The position numbers were made by a program, and so were the translations under genes. This document shows, piece after piece, positions 25,766-35,471 of a stretch of 64,000 nt of DNA. The notes beneath the pieces were generated by a model. That model searched no databases. It saw nothing but the letters and a program-made list of their open reading frames with translations, and was not told the DNA's origin. The stretch is taken from NCBI GenBank assembly GCA_016744135.1, contig JADGEX010000001.1, positions 2,553,029-2,617,028 on the forward strand. Direction: 5' to 3'. The stretch comes from Pseudodesulfovibrio sp. GTDB lineage: Bacteria > Desulfobacterota > Desulfovibrionia > Desulfovibrionales > Desulfovibrionaceae. Numbering within the stretch: position 1 is the stretch's first letter; each line of letters opens with the position of its first letter.

Positions 25766-26664
25766 CTTAATGTGAGTCGCCCGTCAATAAGAATGGCTGC
25801 GGCCGAGACAATGAGCATGCCGATTATGAGGCGCATAGTGAACGGTTCGCCGAGGAAGGAGATGCCGAGTGTTGATGCGCTGAATGGGATGAGCAGAGTC
25901 ACAAGGCTGATGTTGGTTGCTCCGGCTGAAGTGAGTATGCGGAAGAAGATGAGAGAGGCGATTGTTGAACAGAGTAGTCCTAGACCTGTGATGGCTGCAA
26001 GAGTTTCGAGTCCGGGCATAGGCAACTCCCATGGCCGGGTGACGATAAGGACAACGGGGGCCATGACCAATGAGGCCGCAGAGAGCTGAAGGCAGCCCAT
26101 GACTGTGGGGGACATACCTGTCAGTCGTCTGGCGTAGGTTGCCGCACAGGCATAGGACAGAGCTGCTCCCATAATTGCGATCTGTCCGAAAACGTGGTCG
26201 CCAAATCCCATAAGCGCATCGGTTCCGATGAGGGTTGCCACGCCGCCTAGGCCGAGGGCTGCGCCGGAGAGTTTGCGCATGGAGAACCGTTCGTCTGCCG
26301 TGAAAAAGTGGGCCACCAGTATGGTGAAGGCTGGAGTTGTGGCATTGATGACCGCGGCCAGTCCGCTTTCGATGTATTGCTGCCCCCAGACAATGAGGAA
26401 AAATGGAAGGGCCGTGTTGAATGTGCCAAGAACGGCGAGTTGCCGCCAGCGGTGTAAATGAACACGGGCATTTTGTCGGGTTATGAAAACCACAGCTATT
26501 AAACCGAGACTTCCTATCGAGATGCGTCCGAAGACAACCAGCATCGGCGGTAGTTCTCGCAGAGCTATTTCGTTGAAGAAGAACCCGCCACCCCAGATGA
26601 TGGAAAGAGTGATGAGCATCAGCCATTCTGTGAGAGTCATGCTTTGTATACCGCGTGGTGTCAT
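25720..26664 (-). CDS. EamA/DMT-family transporter
   Basis: The 314-residue membrane protein has ten hydrophobic helices in two EamA repeats (first around LSIIWGGGFFFNEIALRELPP, second around GAALSYACAATYARRLTG). The family exports metabolites such as amino acids or drugs; the substrate here is unknown. ATG 26664 has AAGGG at good distance. The last residues, RRRPPAAQEPFEKGS, are encoded by the inserted 3'-end repeat, so the native tail has been replaced. The transmembrane core is complete, so it is probably still functional. Confidence 0.86.
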   Translation of the reverse strand: MTPRGIQSMTLTEWLMLITLSIIWGGGFFFNEIALRELPPMLVVFGRISIGSLGLIAVVFITRQNARVHLHRWRQLAVLGTFNTALPFFLIVWGQQYIESGLAAVINATTPAFTILVAHFFTADERFSMRKLSGAALGLGGVATLIGTDALMGFGDHVFGQIAIMGAALSYACAATYARRLTGMSPTVMGCLQLSAASLVMAPVVLIVTRPWELPMPGLETLAAITGLGLLCSTIASLIFFRILTSAGATNISLVTLLIPFSASTLGISFLGEPFTMRLIIGMLIVSAAAILIDGRLTLRRRPPAAQEPFEKGS

Positions 26665-26743
26665 GGTGCCCTTGTGCCTGTGAATTTGAGCTTATTCAAG
26701 CGGATATCGGAGTTGGCTTTCACGAAAGTGTGCGACTGCAGAT

Positions 26744-26779
26744 AAAAAAATCCGCCTGTCCAGATAAGGACAGGCGGAT
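26744..26779 (-). terminator. Rho-independent terminator of the LysM lipoprotein gene
   Basis: ATCCGCCTGTCC and GGACAGGCGGAT form a perfect 12-bp stem with a 5-nt loop, followed on the minus strand by seven Ts. It lies 24 bp after the stop of the gene at 26803. Confidence 0.9.
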
Positions 26780-26802
26780 ATGTATGGCTGGTGAGGCTAG
26801 CC

Positions 26803-27270
26803 TTAGAAGCTATAACCGAGAGCCGCGCGCATTTCTGCGGGGATCATGGCATCCTGTCCAGGCTCAAGAGCCTTCCAGGGAGCACCGGCTTCCTTGCGGG
26901 ATGCCTTGACTTCTTCGAGGTCGAAGCCGTAGCGGGGCACGTCAAACTGCTGACCGGGGTAGATCATGTCAGGATTGTTGATCTTGTCACGGTTAGCCTT
27001 GAAAATCAGGGGCCACATGAAGGGATCGTTGTACACATGCTTGTATTCGGAGATCCACCACAGGCATTCGCCCTTGGTCACAGTGTGTGTCACCGGGAGA
27101 GAATCGTATTCAGCTTTGTAGACCTGCATGGGGTCGACAATAACGACTTCTTCAACAATAACTTCTTTTTCCTCAACGATAACCACTTCTGGCTCGGTTT
27201 GGACTTTTTTGGCGCAGCCCCAGGCAAAGACAAGGCACAGGGCGATTGCGAGTAAAATCAGCTTCTTCAT
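26803..27270 (-). CDS. LysM-domain lipoprotein
   Basis: ATG at 27270 gives a lipoprotein signal (MKKLILLAIALCLVFAWGC, lipobox FAWG-C at residue 19). The 155-residue protein has a Val/Glu-rich stretch (VVIVEEKEVIVEEVVIVD) and a LysM peptidoglycan-binding domain: HTVTKGECLWWISEYKHV, then NDPFMWPLIFKANRDKI and YPGQQFDVPR. It should tether to the outer membrane and bind the cell wall. The upstream gene at 27324 ends 54 bp before this start, so the two may be one transcript. Confidence 0.88.
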   Translation of the reverse strand: MKKLILLAIALCLVFAWGCAKKVQTEPEVVIVEEKEVIVEEVVIVDPMQVYKAEYDSLPVTHTVTKGECLWWISEYKHVYNDPFMWPLIFKANRDKINNPDMIYPGQQFDVPRYGFDLEEVKASRKEAGAPWKALEPGQDAMIPAEMRAALGYSF

Positions 27271-27323
27271 TGTGGGCCTCCTCAAAAAGATCGCATTTTG
27301 CAGATTCCAGTGTGAAAACTGGG

Positions 27324-28094
27324 TCAAGTATTTATTCTAGTTGCCCAATTATCAATAATTTTCTTTTCTTGCAACACTATTTTGCTGGTTGGGTTCTCGG
27401 CAAAGGCTTTCTCCGCTGCCTCACCCGCCTCTTTCATCCACCCTCCCATACGCAGGCTCTGACTGGCAAGGACGAACATGCGTTCTGGCTCATTCCCATA
27501 AATGGCAGAGATCAGATGGTCGTATTCGGTGCCGAAAACCGCCTTAACTAATTCGTTTTGTGAGAAAATGTATCGTGCAAGTAACACGTTCTCACTATAC
27601 CTGTGAAGGTAAAACGGAAGAAGCTGTCGGCACTTGTCGATAATGAATCGGATGCGGTCAATTTCGCGGCGCATGGATTCTTCGGTCTGATTGAGAATCT
27701 GAAAAAGTTGATCCGTAATATCTTTTTCCGACTCGCTCAGATCTCCCTCGTGGAGTTTATGGAACCATGGTGCGTAGTTTTGTTTTTGATAGGCGTCTTC
27801 CTTGAGTTTGGTCGCTTCATGGAAGATGTAGCCGAGTGCCCAGTCCAAAAACTTTCCGCCCAATTGTGAGTGCGGATCATTACGAAAGACGTGATGAGCC
27901 GTGTCTTTCATGCGCCAGAGCAGCCCTTTGTTCATTTCAAGACCCACGAGGTCCTTGATTACTTCAAACTTTACGGTTCCGTTTTTGTCGAACCCGATGA
28001 ATTGAAGTTCAAGCTGCTCGCAAGCCTGGCAGAAAAATTTGAACAAATCCCGCACGAACTCGGGATGTTTTGTCTGTATCCACGCTTTTGACAT
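27324..28094 (-). CDS. Conserved-looking hypothetical protein, helical
   Basis: The 256-residue cytosolic protein is mostly helical with no signal peptide, TM segment or motif I recognise. Phrases such as FRNDPHSQLGGKFLDWALGYIFHEATKLKEDAY and SLRMGGWMKEAGEAAEKAFAE suggest a regular helical-repeat fold near the C-terminus. It starts 10 bp after the stop of the histidine kinase gene on the same strand, so it may be an accessory protein of that sensor. Confidence 0.6.
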   Translation of the reverse strand: MSKAWIQTKHPEFVRDLFKFFCQACEQLELQFIGFDKNGTVKFEVIKDLVGLEMNKGLLWRMKDTAHHVFRNDPHSQLGGKFLDWALGYIFHEATKLKEDAYQKQNYAPWFHKLHEGDLSESEKDITDQLFQILNQTEESMRREIDRIRFIIDKCRQLLPFYLHRYSENVLLARYIFSQNELVKAVFGTEYDHLISAIYGNEPERMFVLASQSLRMGGWMKEAGEAAEKAFAENPTSKIVLQEKKIIDNWATRINT

Positions 28095-28103
28095 GTCTAT
28101 TCC

Positions 28104-29525
28104 TTATGCAGGGAAGATGACATCTATCCGTGCACCGCCGTTTTCGCCGTTGCTCAGATGCATCTCGATGCCGTGGCTTTCGAAGATGGTGGAAACCAGT
28201 GCCAGACCGAGGCCGGTACCGGAATCCTTGGTTGTGAAGAAGGGGTCGCGGACTTGATCCAGATGCTCGGGTGAAAATCCCGGTCCTGTGTCGAGAAGAA
28301 TGACATGGAGGCGTCCGTGCCCTCGTGCCGCGTTGATGGACAACTCACCATCACCATTCATGGCCTGAAGAGCATTGGCCACGAGATTGTAAAAGGCGCG
28401 GTACAGAAGATCCTTATCACCTTTGGCCGACATATCGTCGCAGTATTTTCGTTCAATGGTTACACCGAGTTTTTCGCATTCCGGTTCCATGAAAATGGAG
28501 ACTTGCTCCAAGATGGAGTCCACTTTGACAGGGAGCATGGACGGCTTCTTGGGGCGGGCGTAATCAAGGAATTCGGTCACGGTCCGAGAGAGGCGTTTGG
28601 CCTCTTCATGGAGGGCTTCAAGAATACGAGTGGAGGAACTGCCCTCTTTTTTTGCTCGTTTCAGAATGAGCTCGGAGCTGGAGCAGATGATGCCGAGCGG
28701 GTTGCGGATTTCATGCGCAACACCCGCGACCATGCGGCCCATGCCTGCCAGTTTTTCCTGCTGTTGCAATTCAAAAATGAGTTTTTCCTTTTCCTTGAGC
28801 TGTTTGTTGCTCAGCCGTTCAGCCCTGCGTAATACCGTCAGGACGAGGAAAAAGAGTACCAGTGAGGTGACGAGGGAAAAGGCGATAACGAGCCGTTCGA
28901 AGTTGAGCATGGACAAATAATCATTCGTAATATCTTGTTCAAACTCAAGGATGCCCATGATCGGGTTTCGGTCGATGTTGGTCAGACTTCGTTCTGCGCG
29001 TAGCGGATTGTAGGCCCTGAGAGTCATGCTGCCGGGTTTGAGATCAACCATAAACAGGGCGGCGATTTTGGAAACGCGGGCCAGGATTTCGGCGCTGAAA
29101 TCTTTAGATTCCCAAGTTTCCGTAACCTTGTATATGGCATTGCCCGGTTTGCCGATTTCATCTTTTTCCATGGAATAGATAACAGTCCCTTTGGCATCAT
29201 ATATTCGCAAGGTCGAGACATGAAAACTGTGAATCGTGGATCGGATGACCTTGTCCATGGCTTTGTATTGGTCGTCGTTTCGCAGCTGGATGTGACCGAA
29301 TTTGACTACCGTGGGGATCACGAATCTGGAAAAGAGCTGGTGGCTGACATTCTCGGCCAAGAGCAGAGCAAAGGCCTCCTGTTTTTCCAGGAGGGTCTGC
29401 TCGGCATATTTCGATATGAACAGTGACAGCAGTAAGCTGAAGCTCAAGATGATGACCAGTAGCGTCCAGGATATGACCTTGACGAACTGGAGTGGTTTGC
29501 CGCCGTCGGCGTCGGATATCTGCAA
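28104..29525 (-). CDS. Membrane sensor histidine kinase
   Basis: The 473-residue protein has TM1 (~17-36), a periplasmic sensor of ~160 residues, TM2 (~205-225), and a kinase core: HisKA with MVAGVAHEIRNPLGIICSSS (His ~255) and HATPase with NALQAMNGDG, DTGPGFSPEHL, FTTKDSGTGLGLALV. It should autophosphorylate and pass phosphate to a response regulator, which is not adjacent. The start is a TTG at 29525 with GGGAG upstream; no ATG or GTG lies before the first membrane helix. It follows pgi by 4 bp and is likely on the same transcript. Confidence 0.9.
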   Translation of the reverse strand: MQISDADGGKPLQFVKVISWTLLVIILSFSLLLSLFISKYAEQTLLEKQEAFALLLAENVSHQLFSRFVIPTVVKFGHIQLRNDDQYKAMDKVIRSTIHSFHVSTLRIYDAKGTVIYSMEKDEIGKPGNAIYKVTETWESKDFSAEILARVSKIAALFMVDLKPGSMTLRAYNPLRAERSLTNIDRNPIMGILEFEQDITNDYLSMLNFERLVIAFSLVTSLVLFFLVLTVLRRAERLSNKQLKEKEKLIFELQQQEKLAGMGRMVAGVAHEIRNPLGIICSSSELILKRAKKEGSSSTRILEALHEEAKRLSRTVTEFLDYARPKKPSMLPVKVDSILEQVSIFMEPECEKLGVTIERKYCDDMSAKGDKDLLYRAFYNLVANALQAMNGDGELSINAARGHGRLHVILLDTGPGFSPEHLDQVRDPFFTTKDSGTGLGLALVSTIFESHGIEMHLSNGENGGARIDVIFPA

Positions 29526-29529
29526 CGGA

Positions 29530-30870
29530 TTAAAACTCCCGTAAATCTCTGTCTGCGGTGAGGAAAGCGTTTAAATCTGCTTTTTCACCTTCAAGGCCAT
29601 CCGCGTTCATTCGCGCCTTGGCCAATCGTTTGCCGAGTTCCACTGCGGGCTGGTCCAGCGGGTTGATACCCATGAGCCAGCCGGTCAGTATGGTGGCCGC
29701 ACCGAGCAGGGCGATAAGTTTACCTGCCTGTCTCGGGCTGTCCGCGCCCATGCGCAGCTCCACCAGCGGAACGCCGTTCGTCGACAACGCCATGCGTGTG
29801 CCGAGGCCTTCCGCCTGAATCAATTCGCCGAAATCCTTGTCCCGAACATAACTGAATTGGTCCGGGAGGTCTGCCGGGAATTTCGGTCCGGTAGGCAGAT
29901 TCGGACAGGTCATGAACAAGCACGCCTTGTTGCGCACACCGTCCATGAACATCTGATTTACGGAGTGTTGGTCCGTCACGCCGAGGGCGGGAACAGGCTG
30001 ACTGCCTTTTCCTTCCTTGCCAAGTGATTCGGCCCAAAGCTGGGCAAACCAGTCTCCAAAACTGGCCCACAAGGGGATATAGGCGAAAAAGATCATCTCA
30101 TCAAATCCCTTGTTCATGAGTGCCGCGCCCCAAGCCGCCAATTGGAATGATCCGTGTTCGGTCAGGGTTTCGCCGGTCAGGCTTGGGGTGGTTAACTGGT
30201 CCGCCACTTCCTGCGCTCCGGCAATGAGCGAGTTGATGTCCATGCCCAGGAATAGGGCCGGGACCATGCCAACGGCAGATAAAACGGAGTATCGACCACC
30301 AAGATTATCAGGGACCGGCAGGGCCGTGATGCCGTAGGTTTCCACTTCGCCGCGCAGGAATCCCTGTTTTTCATCGGTCACAAGCAGCATGTTTTCATGC
30401 CACTCGTCCCCCAAGTGGTGTTGCATCCATTTCTTGAGGATGAAATATTGGCCCACGGTTTCGATGGTGCCGCCTGATTTGGAAACCGTCACGACGACCG
30501 TTTTTTCGGGCGGGAGTTTAGCAAGATACGCTTCAAGGGCGTAGGCGTCGACATTATCAGCAATCCAGAGACTCGGCCCGGAGTGTCCCGGTTGATCTTG
30601 CTGAGGGAAGAAAGCTTGTTGCAAGGCTCGTGCGCCCAAGGCGGAACCGCCTATGCCGAGCAGGAGCATATGGTCGAATTTTTTGAGAAAAGGTTTGAGC
30701 TCCTCTAGTTGCTTTTTGAGGGCCGTCGCATAAGGCATGGTCAGGAAGGGGAGTCTGCCTGCGCCGGTTTCCTCGCGAAGACGTACCGCCATTTCTTCGG
30801 CCCGAGCTTCGAAACTCGCCATGTCCAGGTTTTCCAAACTTGAATTGGTCCAATCAAGAATATCAGCCAT
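29530..30870 (-). CDS. pgi: Glucose-6-phosphate isomerase
   Basis: The enzyme interconverts glucose-6-phosphate and fructose-6-phosphate. ATG 30870 is preceded by GGGAGG at six bases. The 446-residue chain is of the shorter bacterial type. Conserved segments are LLGIGGSALGARALQ, VTVSKSGGTIETVG (substrate phosphate-binding loop), NLGGRYSVLSAVG (family signature) and TDQHSVNQMFMDG, which holds the catalytic His. It is upstream of, and nearly touching, the histidine kinase gene. Confidence 0.95.
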   Translation of the reverse strand: MADILDWTNSSLENLDMASFEARAEEMAVRLREETGAGRLPFLTMPYATALKKQLEELKPFLKKFDHMLLLGIGGSALGARALQQAFFPQQDQPGHSGPSLWIADNVDAYALEAYLAKLPPEKTVVVTVSKSGGTIETVGQYFILKKWMQHHLGDEWHENMLLVTDEKQGFLRGEVETYGITALPVPDNLGGRYSVLSAVGMVPALFLGMDINSLIAGAQEVADQLTTPSLTGETLTEHGSFQLAAWGAALMNKGFDEMIFFAYIPLWASFGDWFAQLWAESLGKEGKGSQPVPALGVTDQHSVNQMFMDGVRNKACLFMTCPNLPTGPKFPADLPDQFSYVRDKDFGELIQAEGLGTRMALSTNGVPLVELRMGADSPRQAGKLIALLGAATILTGWLMGINPLDQPAVELGKRLAKARMNADGLEGEKADLNAFLTADRDLREF

Positions 30871-31011
30871 GATGTCCTCCCGGTCAGTGTCGTCAATGCG
30901 CCGAGCACTTTTTAGCATCGTGCGTGCCGTACAGAAAATATCATTTCCCTGTCATGTACAGGGTTCAGTAGAATACCATGATTTTCAGAAAAGGGAAGTC
31001 ATGGGCTTCTA

Positions 31012-32337
31012 TCAATTCCGCTTGCCGAACAGGACGCGTTGCAGGTCGGCCAGTGTGCCGGCGGTCCCGGAATGGCAGATAGGGTCATGCCCCAGTCGGT
31101 CGGCCTGCTTGAGCCTGACATCATGGGCAGCGACTGGTCGGACCTGCCCGTTGAGATCGATCTCTCCCCAGAACACGGCGGATTCCGGCAGAGGTTGGTC
31201 ATAAAATGACGACATGATGGCTGCCACTACAGCCAGATCCAAGCCGGGATCTTTGTAAGCCAGTCCACCTGTTATCTTTGCATAAATGTCATGGCCGCTC
31301 AGGTTCAGGCGTAGTCGCTTTTCAAGCACAGCCAGCAGCAGGTTGAGGCGGTTTGTATCAAAACCGAGTGCCGTACGTCGAGGAATGGTCAGGAATGATT
31401 TGCAAACGAGAGCCTGTACCTCCACGGCAAAGGGGCGCTGGCCGTCTACAGCCAAGGCCATGGCCGTGCCGGAAAGGGATGGGTCACGTGCCCCGAGGAA
31501 AAATGTGGCGGGGTCTGCCACGACTTCCAACCCCTTTTCCTTCATGGTGAAGACCACCAGTTCATCACTGGGGCCGAATCGGTTTTTGAGCACGCGCAGG
31601 ATGCGGGAAAAATGTTTGCGGTCACCTTCCAGATACAGGACCGTGTCCACCATGTGTTCCAAGAGTTTTGGACCGGCAATCTGGCCGTCCTTGGTGACAT
31701 GCCCCACGAGAATGAGTGTGGTGCCGGTTTTTTTGGTCTTTTCCACCAGTTCACCGGATACAGCGCGTACCTGACTGACCGAGCCGGGGATGCCGTCAGC
31801 CAGCGGGGATGCTAAAGTTTGCACGGAATCCACAATGAGTAGTTCCGGCGGGTTGGGGGCGTCGAGTACTGCCAGTGCATCTTCCACCTTGTTGGATGCC
31901 ATGGCGAGCAGTCCCGGTCCGAGCAGGTCGAGTCGTTCCGCACGTCCTCGGAGTTGAGGCAGGGACTCTTCACCTGAAAGATAGACCGCAGTGTGTCCAA
32001 GTTTGGCCTGACTTCCGGCCAGTTGCAGGAGCAGGGTGGATTTACCAATCCCCGGTTCTCCGCCAAGTAGAATGGCCGCACCCGGCACCAAACCGGAGCC
32101 AAGCAATTCATCGAGTGACTCCATGCCCGAAGTGCGCGTGGAGTATTGTTCGCTGTGCAGGTCTTCAAGTGGCTGTGGTCTATCCTGAGCGGCTGCCGCG
32201 TTCACGGATGAGGCGCGTTTCTTGTTTACGGTGATGGATTCCAGAGTGTTCCATTCCTTGCAGGAAGGGCATTGCCCTTGCCACCGGGGTGATTGTGCAC
32301 CACAGGCTGCGCACCTAAAGATGTCTTTGGTTTTCAT
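31012..32337 (-). CDS. radA: DNA repair protein RadA
   Basis: RadA is a RecA-like, hexameric branch-migration ATPase acting in recombination. ATG 32337 (MKTKDIFRCAACG) is chosen since the zinc-finger begins there and nothing upstream looks coding. The 441-residue protein has the four-cysteine finger CAACGAQSPRWQGQCPSC, Walker A GGEPGIGKSTL (~85), the RadA-specific LKNRFGPSDE motif (~245), and a Lon-like C-terminal domain without the protease dyad. Its start faces azlC, so the 117-bp gap holds both promoters. Confidence 0.95.
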   Translation of the reverse strand: MKTKDIFRCAACGAQSPRWQGQCPSCKEWNTLESITVNKKRASSVNAAAAQDRPQPLEDLHSEQYSTRTSGMESLDELLGSGLVPGAAILLGGEPGIGKSTLLLQLAGSQAKLGHTAVYLSGEESLPQLRGRAERLDLLGPGLLAMASNKVEDALAVLDAPNPPELLIVDSVQTLASPLADGIPGSVSQVRAVSGELVEKTKKTGTTLILVGHVTKDGQIAGPKLLEHMVDTVLYLEGDRKHFSRILRVLKNRFGPSDELVVFTMKEKGLEVVADPATFFLGARDPSLSGTAMALAVDGQRPFAVEVQALVCKSFLTIPRRTALGFDTNRLNLLLAVLEKRLRLNLSGHDIYAKITGGLAYKDPGLDLAVVAAIMSSFYDQPLPESAVFWGEIDLNGQVRPVAAHDVRLKQADRLGHDPICHSGTAGTLADLQRVLFGKRN

Positions 32338-32454
32338 ACGTGTGAGTATCCCGCTTTTTACCGGAAAAAGTCCAGCCCGGAAAATGTGTGGCAAACAATA
32401 AAATTGTTGACGATGTGCGTGGGGCGTCAGTACCCATGCTGTACGGGAAAAAGC

Positions 32455-33150
32455 ATGACTGATCGAAAATCGACATTTCTTCAAGGCGCTCGCGACATCA
32501 GCCCCATCTTGGCGGGTGTGATGCCGTTCGGTCTTATCTGTGGCGCGGTAGGAGTCTCTGAGGGGATGCCTGAATGGGCCTCATCCATGATGTCCGTCAT
32601 CGTCTTTGCCGGAGCGTCTCAGTTGGCGGCCATACAGCTCATGAGTGAGAATGCGTCCATCGCTGTGGTTATTCTTACCGGATTGATCATCAATGCACGA
32701 TTCTTCATGTATTCCGCGTCTATCGGGCCGTATCTCAAGGGAGCTTCACCGTTGCAGAAGGCTGGATTAGCCTACCTGTTGACGGATGGGGGATATGCCG
32801 TGTCCGTAGCCCATTACCTTCGTAGTGAGACTGGCAGCGTTAACAAGGTCTGGTATTATCTGGGGACCAATGTCGTCATATGGGTGGGCTATATTTCTTC
32901 AACCATCATCGGTGCGTATGTTGGCGCAGTCATTCCACCTGAGTGGCGACTTGATTTTGCTGTTCCGTTGACGTTTACGGCTGTGGTTATGCCGGCCATT
33001 GTCGACAGGCCCATGGTTCTGGCCGCGCTTGTTTCTGGCGGCATGGCTGTTGCTGCGTCTTCGCTTCCGTATAATCTTGGGCTGATGGTTGGTGCCGTCA
33101 GCGGCATGGTGGTCGGTTACCTCGCAGAGAGGAGGCTTGCCAATGCTTGA
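32455..33150 (+). CDS. azlC: AzlC-family branched-chain amino acid exporter, large subunit
   Basis: The 231-residue protein starts at ATG 32455 after a GGGAAAAAG stretch. It has about five to seven TM helices, with GVMPFGLICGAVGVSEG and FAGASQLAAIQLM near the start, the family signature region, then LIINARFFMYSASIGPYL. AzlC works with AzlD to export branched-chain amino acids and their analogues. The azlD gene overlaps its stop codon, which supports a two-component transporter. Confidence 0.92.
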   Translation: MTDRKSTFLQGARDISPILAGVMPFGLICGAVGVSEGMPEWASSMMSVIVFAGASQLAAIQLMSENASIAVVILTGLIINARFFMYSASIGPYLKGASPLQKAGLAYLLTDGGYAVSVAHYLRSETGSVNKVWYYLGTNVVIWVGYISSTIIGAYVGAVIPPEWRLDFAVPLTFTAVVMPAIVDRPMVLAALVSGGMAVAASSLPYNLGLMVGAVSGMVVGYLAERRLANA

Positions 33151-33472
33151 TATGTCTGACTACTGGCCCGTCGTGTTGGGTATTGGTGTTGGTGTGTTTT
33201 TGATCCGGTATTCTTTTATTTTGATCATCGACAAGGTGACATTGCCGGAGATGGTGCAACGGATGCTTCGATACATTCCCGCCTCGGTGCTTCCTGCGCT
33301 GATCGTCCCGGCGGTGCTTCTGCATAAGGACGGTGGTGTGACAACATTTGCCGGATGGGATCAACTGGCTGCTGCTTTGATTGCTGTTCTGGTCGCATGG
33401 AAGACCCGGAATATGTTGGCGACTATTGCTTCCGGCATGATTGTCTTGTGGGGAATTCAGTTTTTTTTATAA
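33143..33472 (+). CDS. azlD: AzlD-family transporter small subunit
   Basis: ATG 33143 lies 8 bases after GAGAGAGGAGG and overlaps the azlC stop, typical of coupled translation. The 109-residue protein has four hydrophobic helices; IRYSFILIIDKVTLPEMVQRMLRY and IPASVLPALIVPAVLL are AzlD-like. It is needed with AzlC for branched-chain amino acid export. The 232 bp after its stop contain no gene. Confidence 0.9.
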   Translation: MLDMSDYWPVVLGIGVGVFLIRYSFILIIDKVTLPEMVQRMLRYIPASVLPALIVPAVLLHKDGGVTTFAGWDQLAAALIAVLVAWKTRNMLATIASGMIVLWGIQFFL

Positions 33473-33704
33473 GTTGCGTTTTCAACCTCGTCTTTGGTTG
33501 AATTGTCGTTTCCTTTCTTTTGTGCTGTCTGCACGTCCTTTTTTTGTTCAATTCCATGTGAAAATATTAACGCTTGACTCTTGGCGAACAGAGGTATTTA
33601 GTCTGCCCCTTTCCGCGTGATTCTCCAGCCCCTGGCCTCCTCTTTCATAGACTCGACCATTGACTGTGACCACGAAGAAACCACCAACCTAAGGAGGTCT
33701 CTCA

Positions 33705-35417
33705 ATGGCTTTTTCATTGCGTGCGCAATTTAAAACGTACGCTCCCAAAAGTATTACCTATTTGAAATCCTACTCGCTGACTGCGCTGCAACGGGATTTG
33801 GGTGCGGGTGTCACGGTTGGCATCGTTGCGCTACCGTTGGCCATGGCTTTTGCCATCGCGTCCGGGGCCAGTCCGCAAACTGGTCTGTTCACCGCTATTG
33901 TTGCCGGTTTTGTTATTTCAGCCTTTGGTGGTACCCGTTTTCAAATCGGTGGACCGACCGGCGCATTCGTCGTTATCATATCCGGCGTTATTGCCCGAAA
34001 TGGTTTTGAAGGCCTGATGCTCGCCACTATTTTGGCCGGACTGTTGCTTGTGGTCATGGGATTGCTTCGGCTTGGAAGATTGCTGCAGTATATTCCGTAT
34101 CCGGTCACAGCCGGATTTACCTCTGGCATTGGCCTTTTGATTTTTACATCCCAGTTGAAAGACTTTTTGGGATTGCAGATCAGTGCTATGCCGTCTGCCT
34201 TTGCTGAGCAGATAATGGCATGTGCGCATGCCCTACCGACTGCACTGCCTGCAACTCTTGGTATCGGCGCATTGACATTGGCAATCATGCTGATTGTCCG
34301 CCGTTACATTCCACGTATCCCGGCTCCTTTTGCCGGAATAGTTGTTGGTTCAATCGCGGCGTGGGCTTTGGGGTTACAGATCGAGACCATCGGAAGTAAG
34401 TTCGGTGGCATTCCTTCGACCATGCCTGATTTTGTCCCTCTGACCGGGATAAGTCTTGCAACTATCCGGAACATCCTTCCTGATGCTTTGACCATCGCAG
34501 TGCTGGCGGGCATGGAATCACTGTTGAGTGCCACGGTGGCAGACGGCATGAGCGGTGACAGGCATAACTCTTCCACGGAATTAGTCGCACAGGGATTGGC
34601 TAATATTGCCTCTCCGTTGTTCGGCGGCTTGCCTGCCACGGGAGCCATTGCCCGTACCGCCACCAATATCCGGGCCGGAGCATTTACGCCCATGGCCGGT
34701 ATTTTCCATGTTCTAACATTGGTAGTGTTTATTAAATTCATGGCACCAGTTGCGTCGCTCATTCCCCTTTCCAGTCTCGCCGCCGTTTTGATGGTAGTGG
34801 CTTGGGATATGAGTGAGCCCCATCGTTTGAAACGCCTTTTCCTGGCGCCCAAGTCCGATTCCATGGTGATGTTGAGCACCTTTTTGCTGACGGTTTTTGT
34901 TGGTCTGACTGTGGCGGTGGAGATTGGCGTTGTGCTGGCGGCTGTGCTGTTCATGAAGCGCATGAGTGAACTGGTGGATATTCACAGTCTCGATACAGGT
35001 TTACCTGAAGATGCGATCATCAGTCGTCGAACCGGAAACCCCAGAGTGGTTGTGTATGAGATTGCAGGTCCGCTCTTTTTCGGTATGACGCAACGGTTTA
35101 TCGATATCATGCGATTTACTCGCAAGAAACCGGAAATTCTCGTGCTTTGCATGCGGCTTGTCCCCATCATCGACGCGACGGGACTAGAAGGATTGGAAAC
35201 GGTTATTCGCAAGGGACAATCTCGTGGTATCCGAGTTATCCTGTCAGGGGTAAACCCGAGAATCATGAAGATTATGATCCGGCTTGGTACGGACAAAGTC
35301 GTTGGTAGCGATAATATCTTTCAGGATTTTTCAACTGCCGTTGCCGCAACGTTGCCTTATTTTGAAGAAGAAGCAGAAGCGGATGAAGTTGTGGGTAAGG
35401 TCCAGCATTGCGCGTAA
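33705..35417 (+). CDS. SulP-family anion transporter with C-terminal STAS domain
   Basis: The 570-residue protein starts after a perfect AAGGAGG. It has 10-12 TM helices with the SulP signature around GAGVTVGIVALPLAMAFAIA and the conserved GGTRFQIGGPTGAFVVII, then a cytoplasmic STAS domain (~440-550) with VLCMRLVPIIDATGLEGLE. SulP proteins move sulfate, bicarbonate or other anions; sulfate would suit a sulfate reducer, but substrate cannot be read from the sequence. It is monocistronic, with a terminator 27 bp downstream. Confidence 0.9.
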   Translation: MAFSLRAQFKTYAPKSITYLKSYSLTALQRDLGAGVTVGIVALPLAMAFAIASGASPQTGLFTAIVAGFVISAFGGTRFQIGGPTGAFVVIISGVIARNGFEGLMLATILAGLLLVVMGLLRLGRLLQYIPYPVTAGFTSGIGLLIFTSQLKDFLGLQISAMPSAFAEQIMACAHALPTALPATLGIGALTLAIMLIVRRYIPRIPAPFAGIVVGSIAAWALGLQIETIGSKFGGIPSTMPDFVPLTGISLATIRNILPDALTIAVLAGMESLLSATVADGMSGDRHNSSTELVAQGLANIASPLFGGLPATGAIARTATNIRAGAFTPMAGIFHVLTLVVFIKFMAPVASLIPLSSLAAVLMVVAWDMSEPHRLKRLFLAPKSDSMVMLSTFLLTVFVGLTVAVEIGVVLAAVLFMKRMSELVDIHSLDTGLPEDAIISRRTGNPRVVVYEIAGPLFFGMTQRFIDIMRFTRKKPEILVLCMRLVPIIDATGLEGLETVIRKGQSRGIRVILSGVNPRIMKIMIRLGTDKVVGSDNIFQDFSTAVAATLPYFEEEAEADEVVGKVQHCA

Positions 35418-35443
35418 ACATAGCGCTGTTATAAAGCAGATGA

Positions 35444-35471
35444 GGGTCGCCTGAGGGCGGCCCTTTTTTTT
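35444..35471 (+). terminator. Terminator of the SulP gene
   Basis: GGGTCGCC at 35444-35451 pairs with GGCGGCCC at 35456-35463 and eight Ts follow. The T-tract overlaps the stop codon of the convergent sigma-54 activator gene by two bases. Confidence 0.88.

Noticed and set aside
30557..30853. Other-frame open frames within pgi, uvrA, radA and similar
   Set aside because: All lie in alternative frames of genes with clear motifs and lack ribosome sites.
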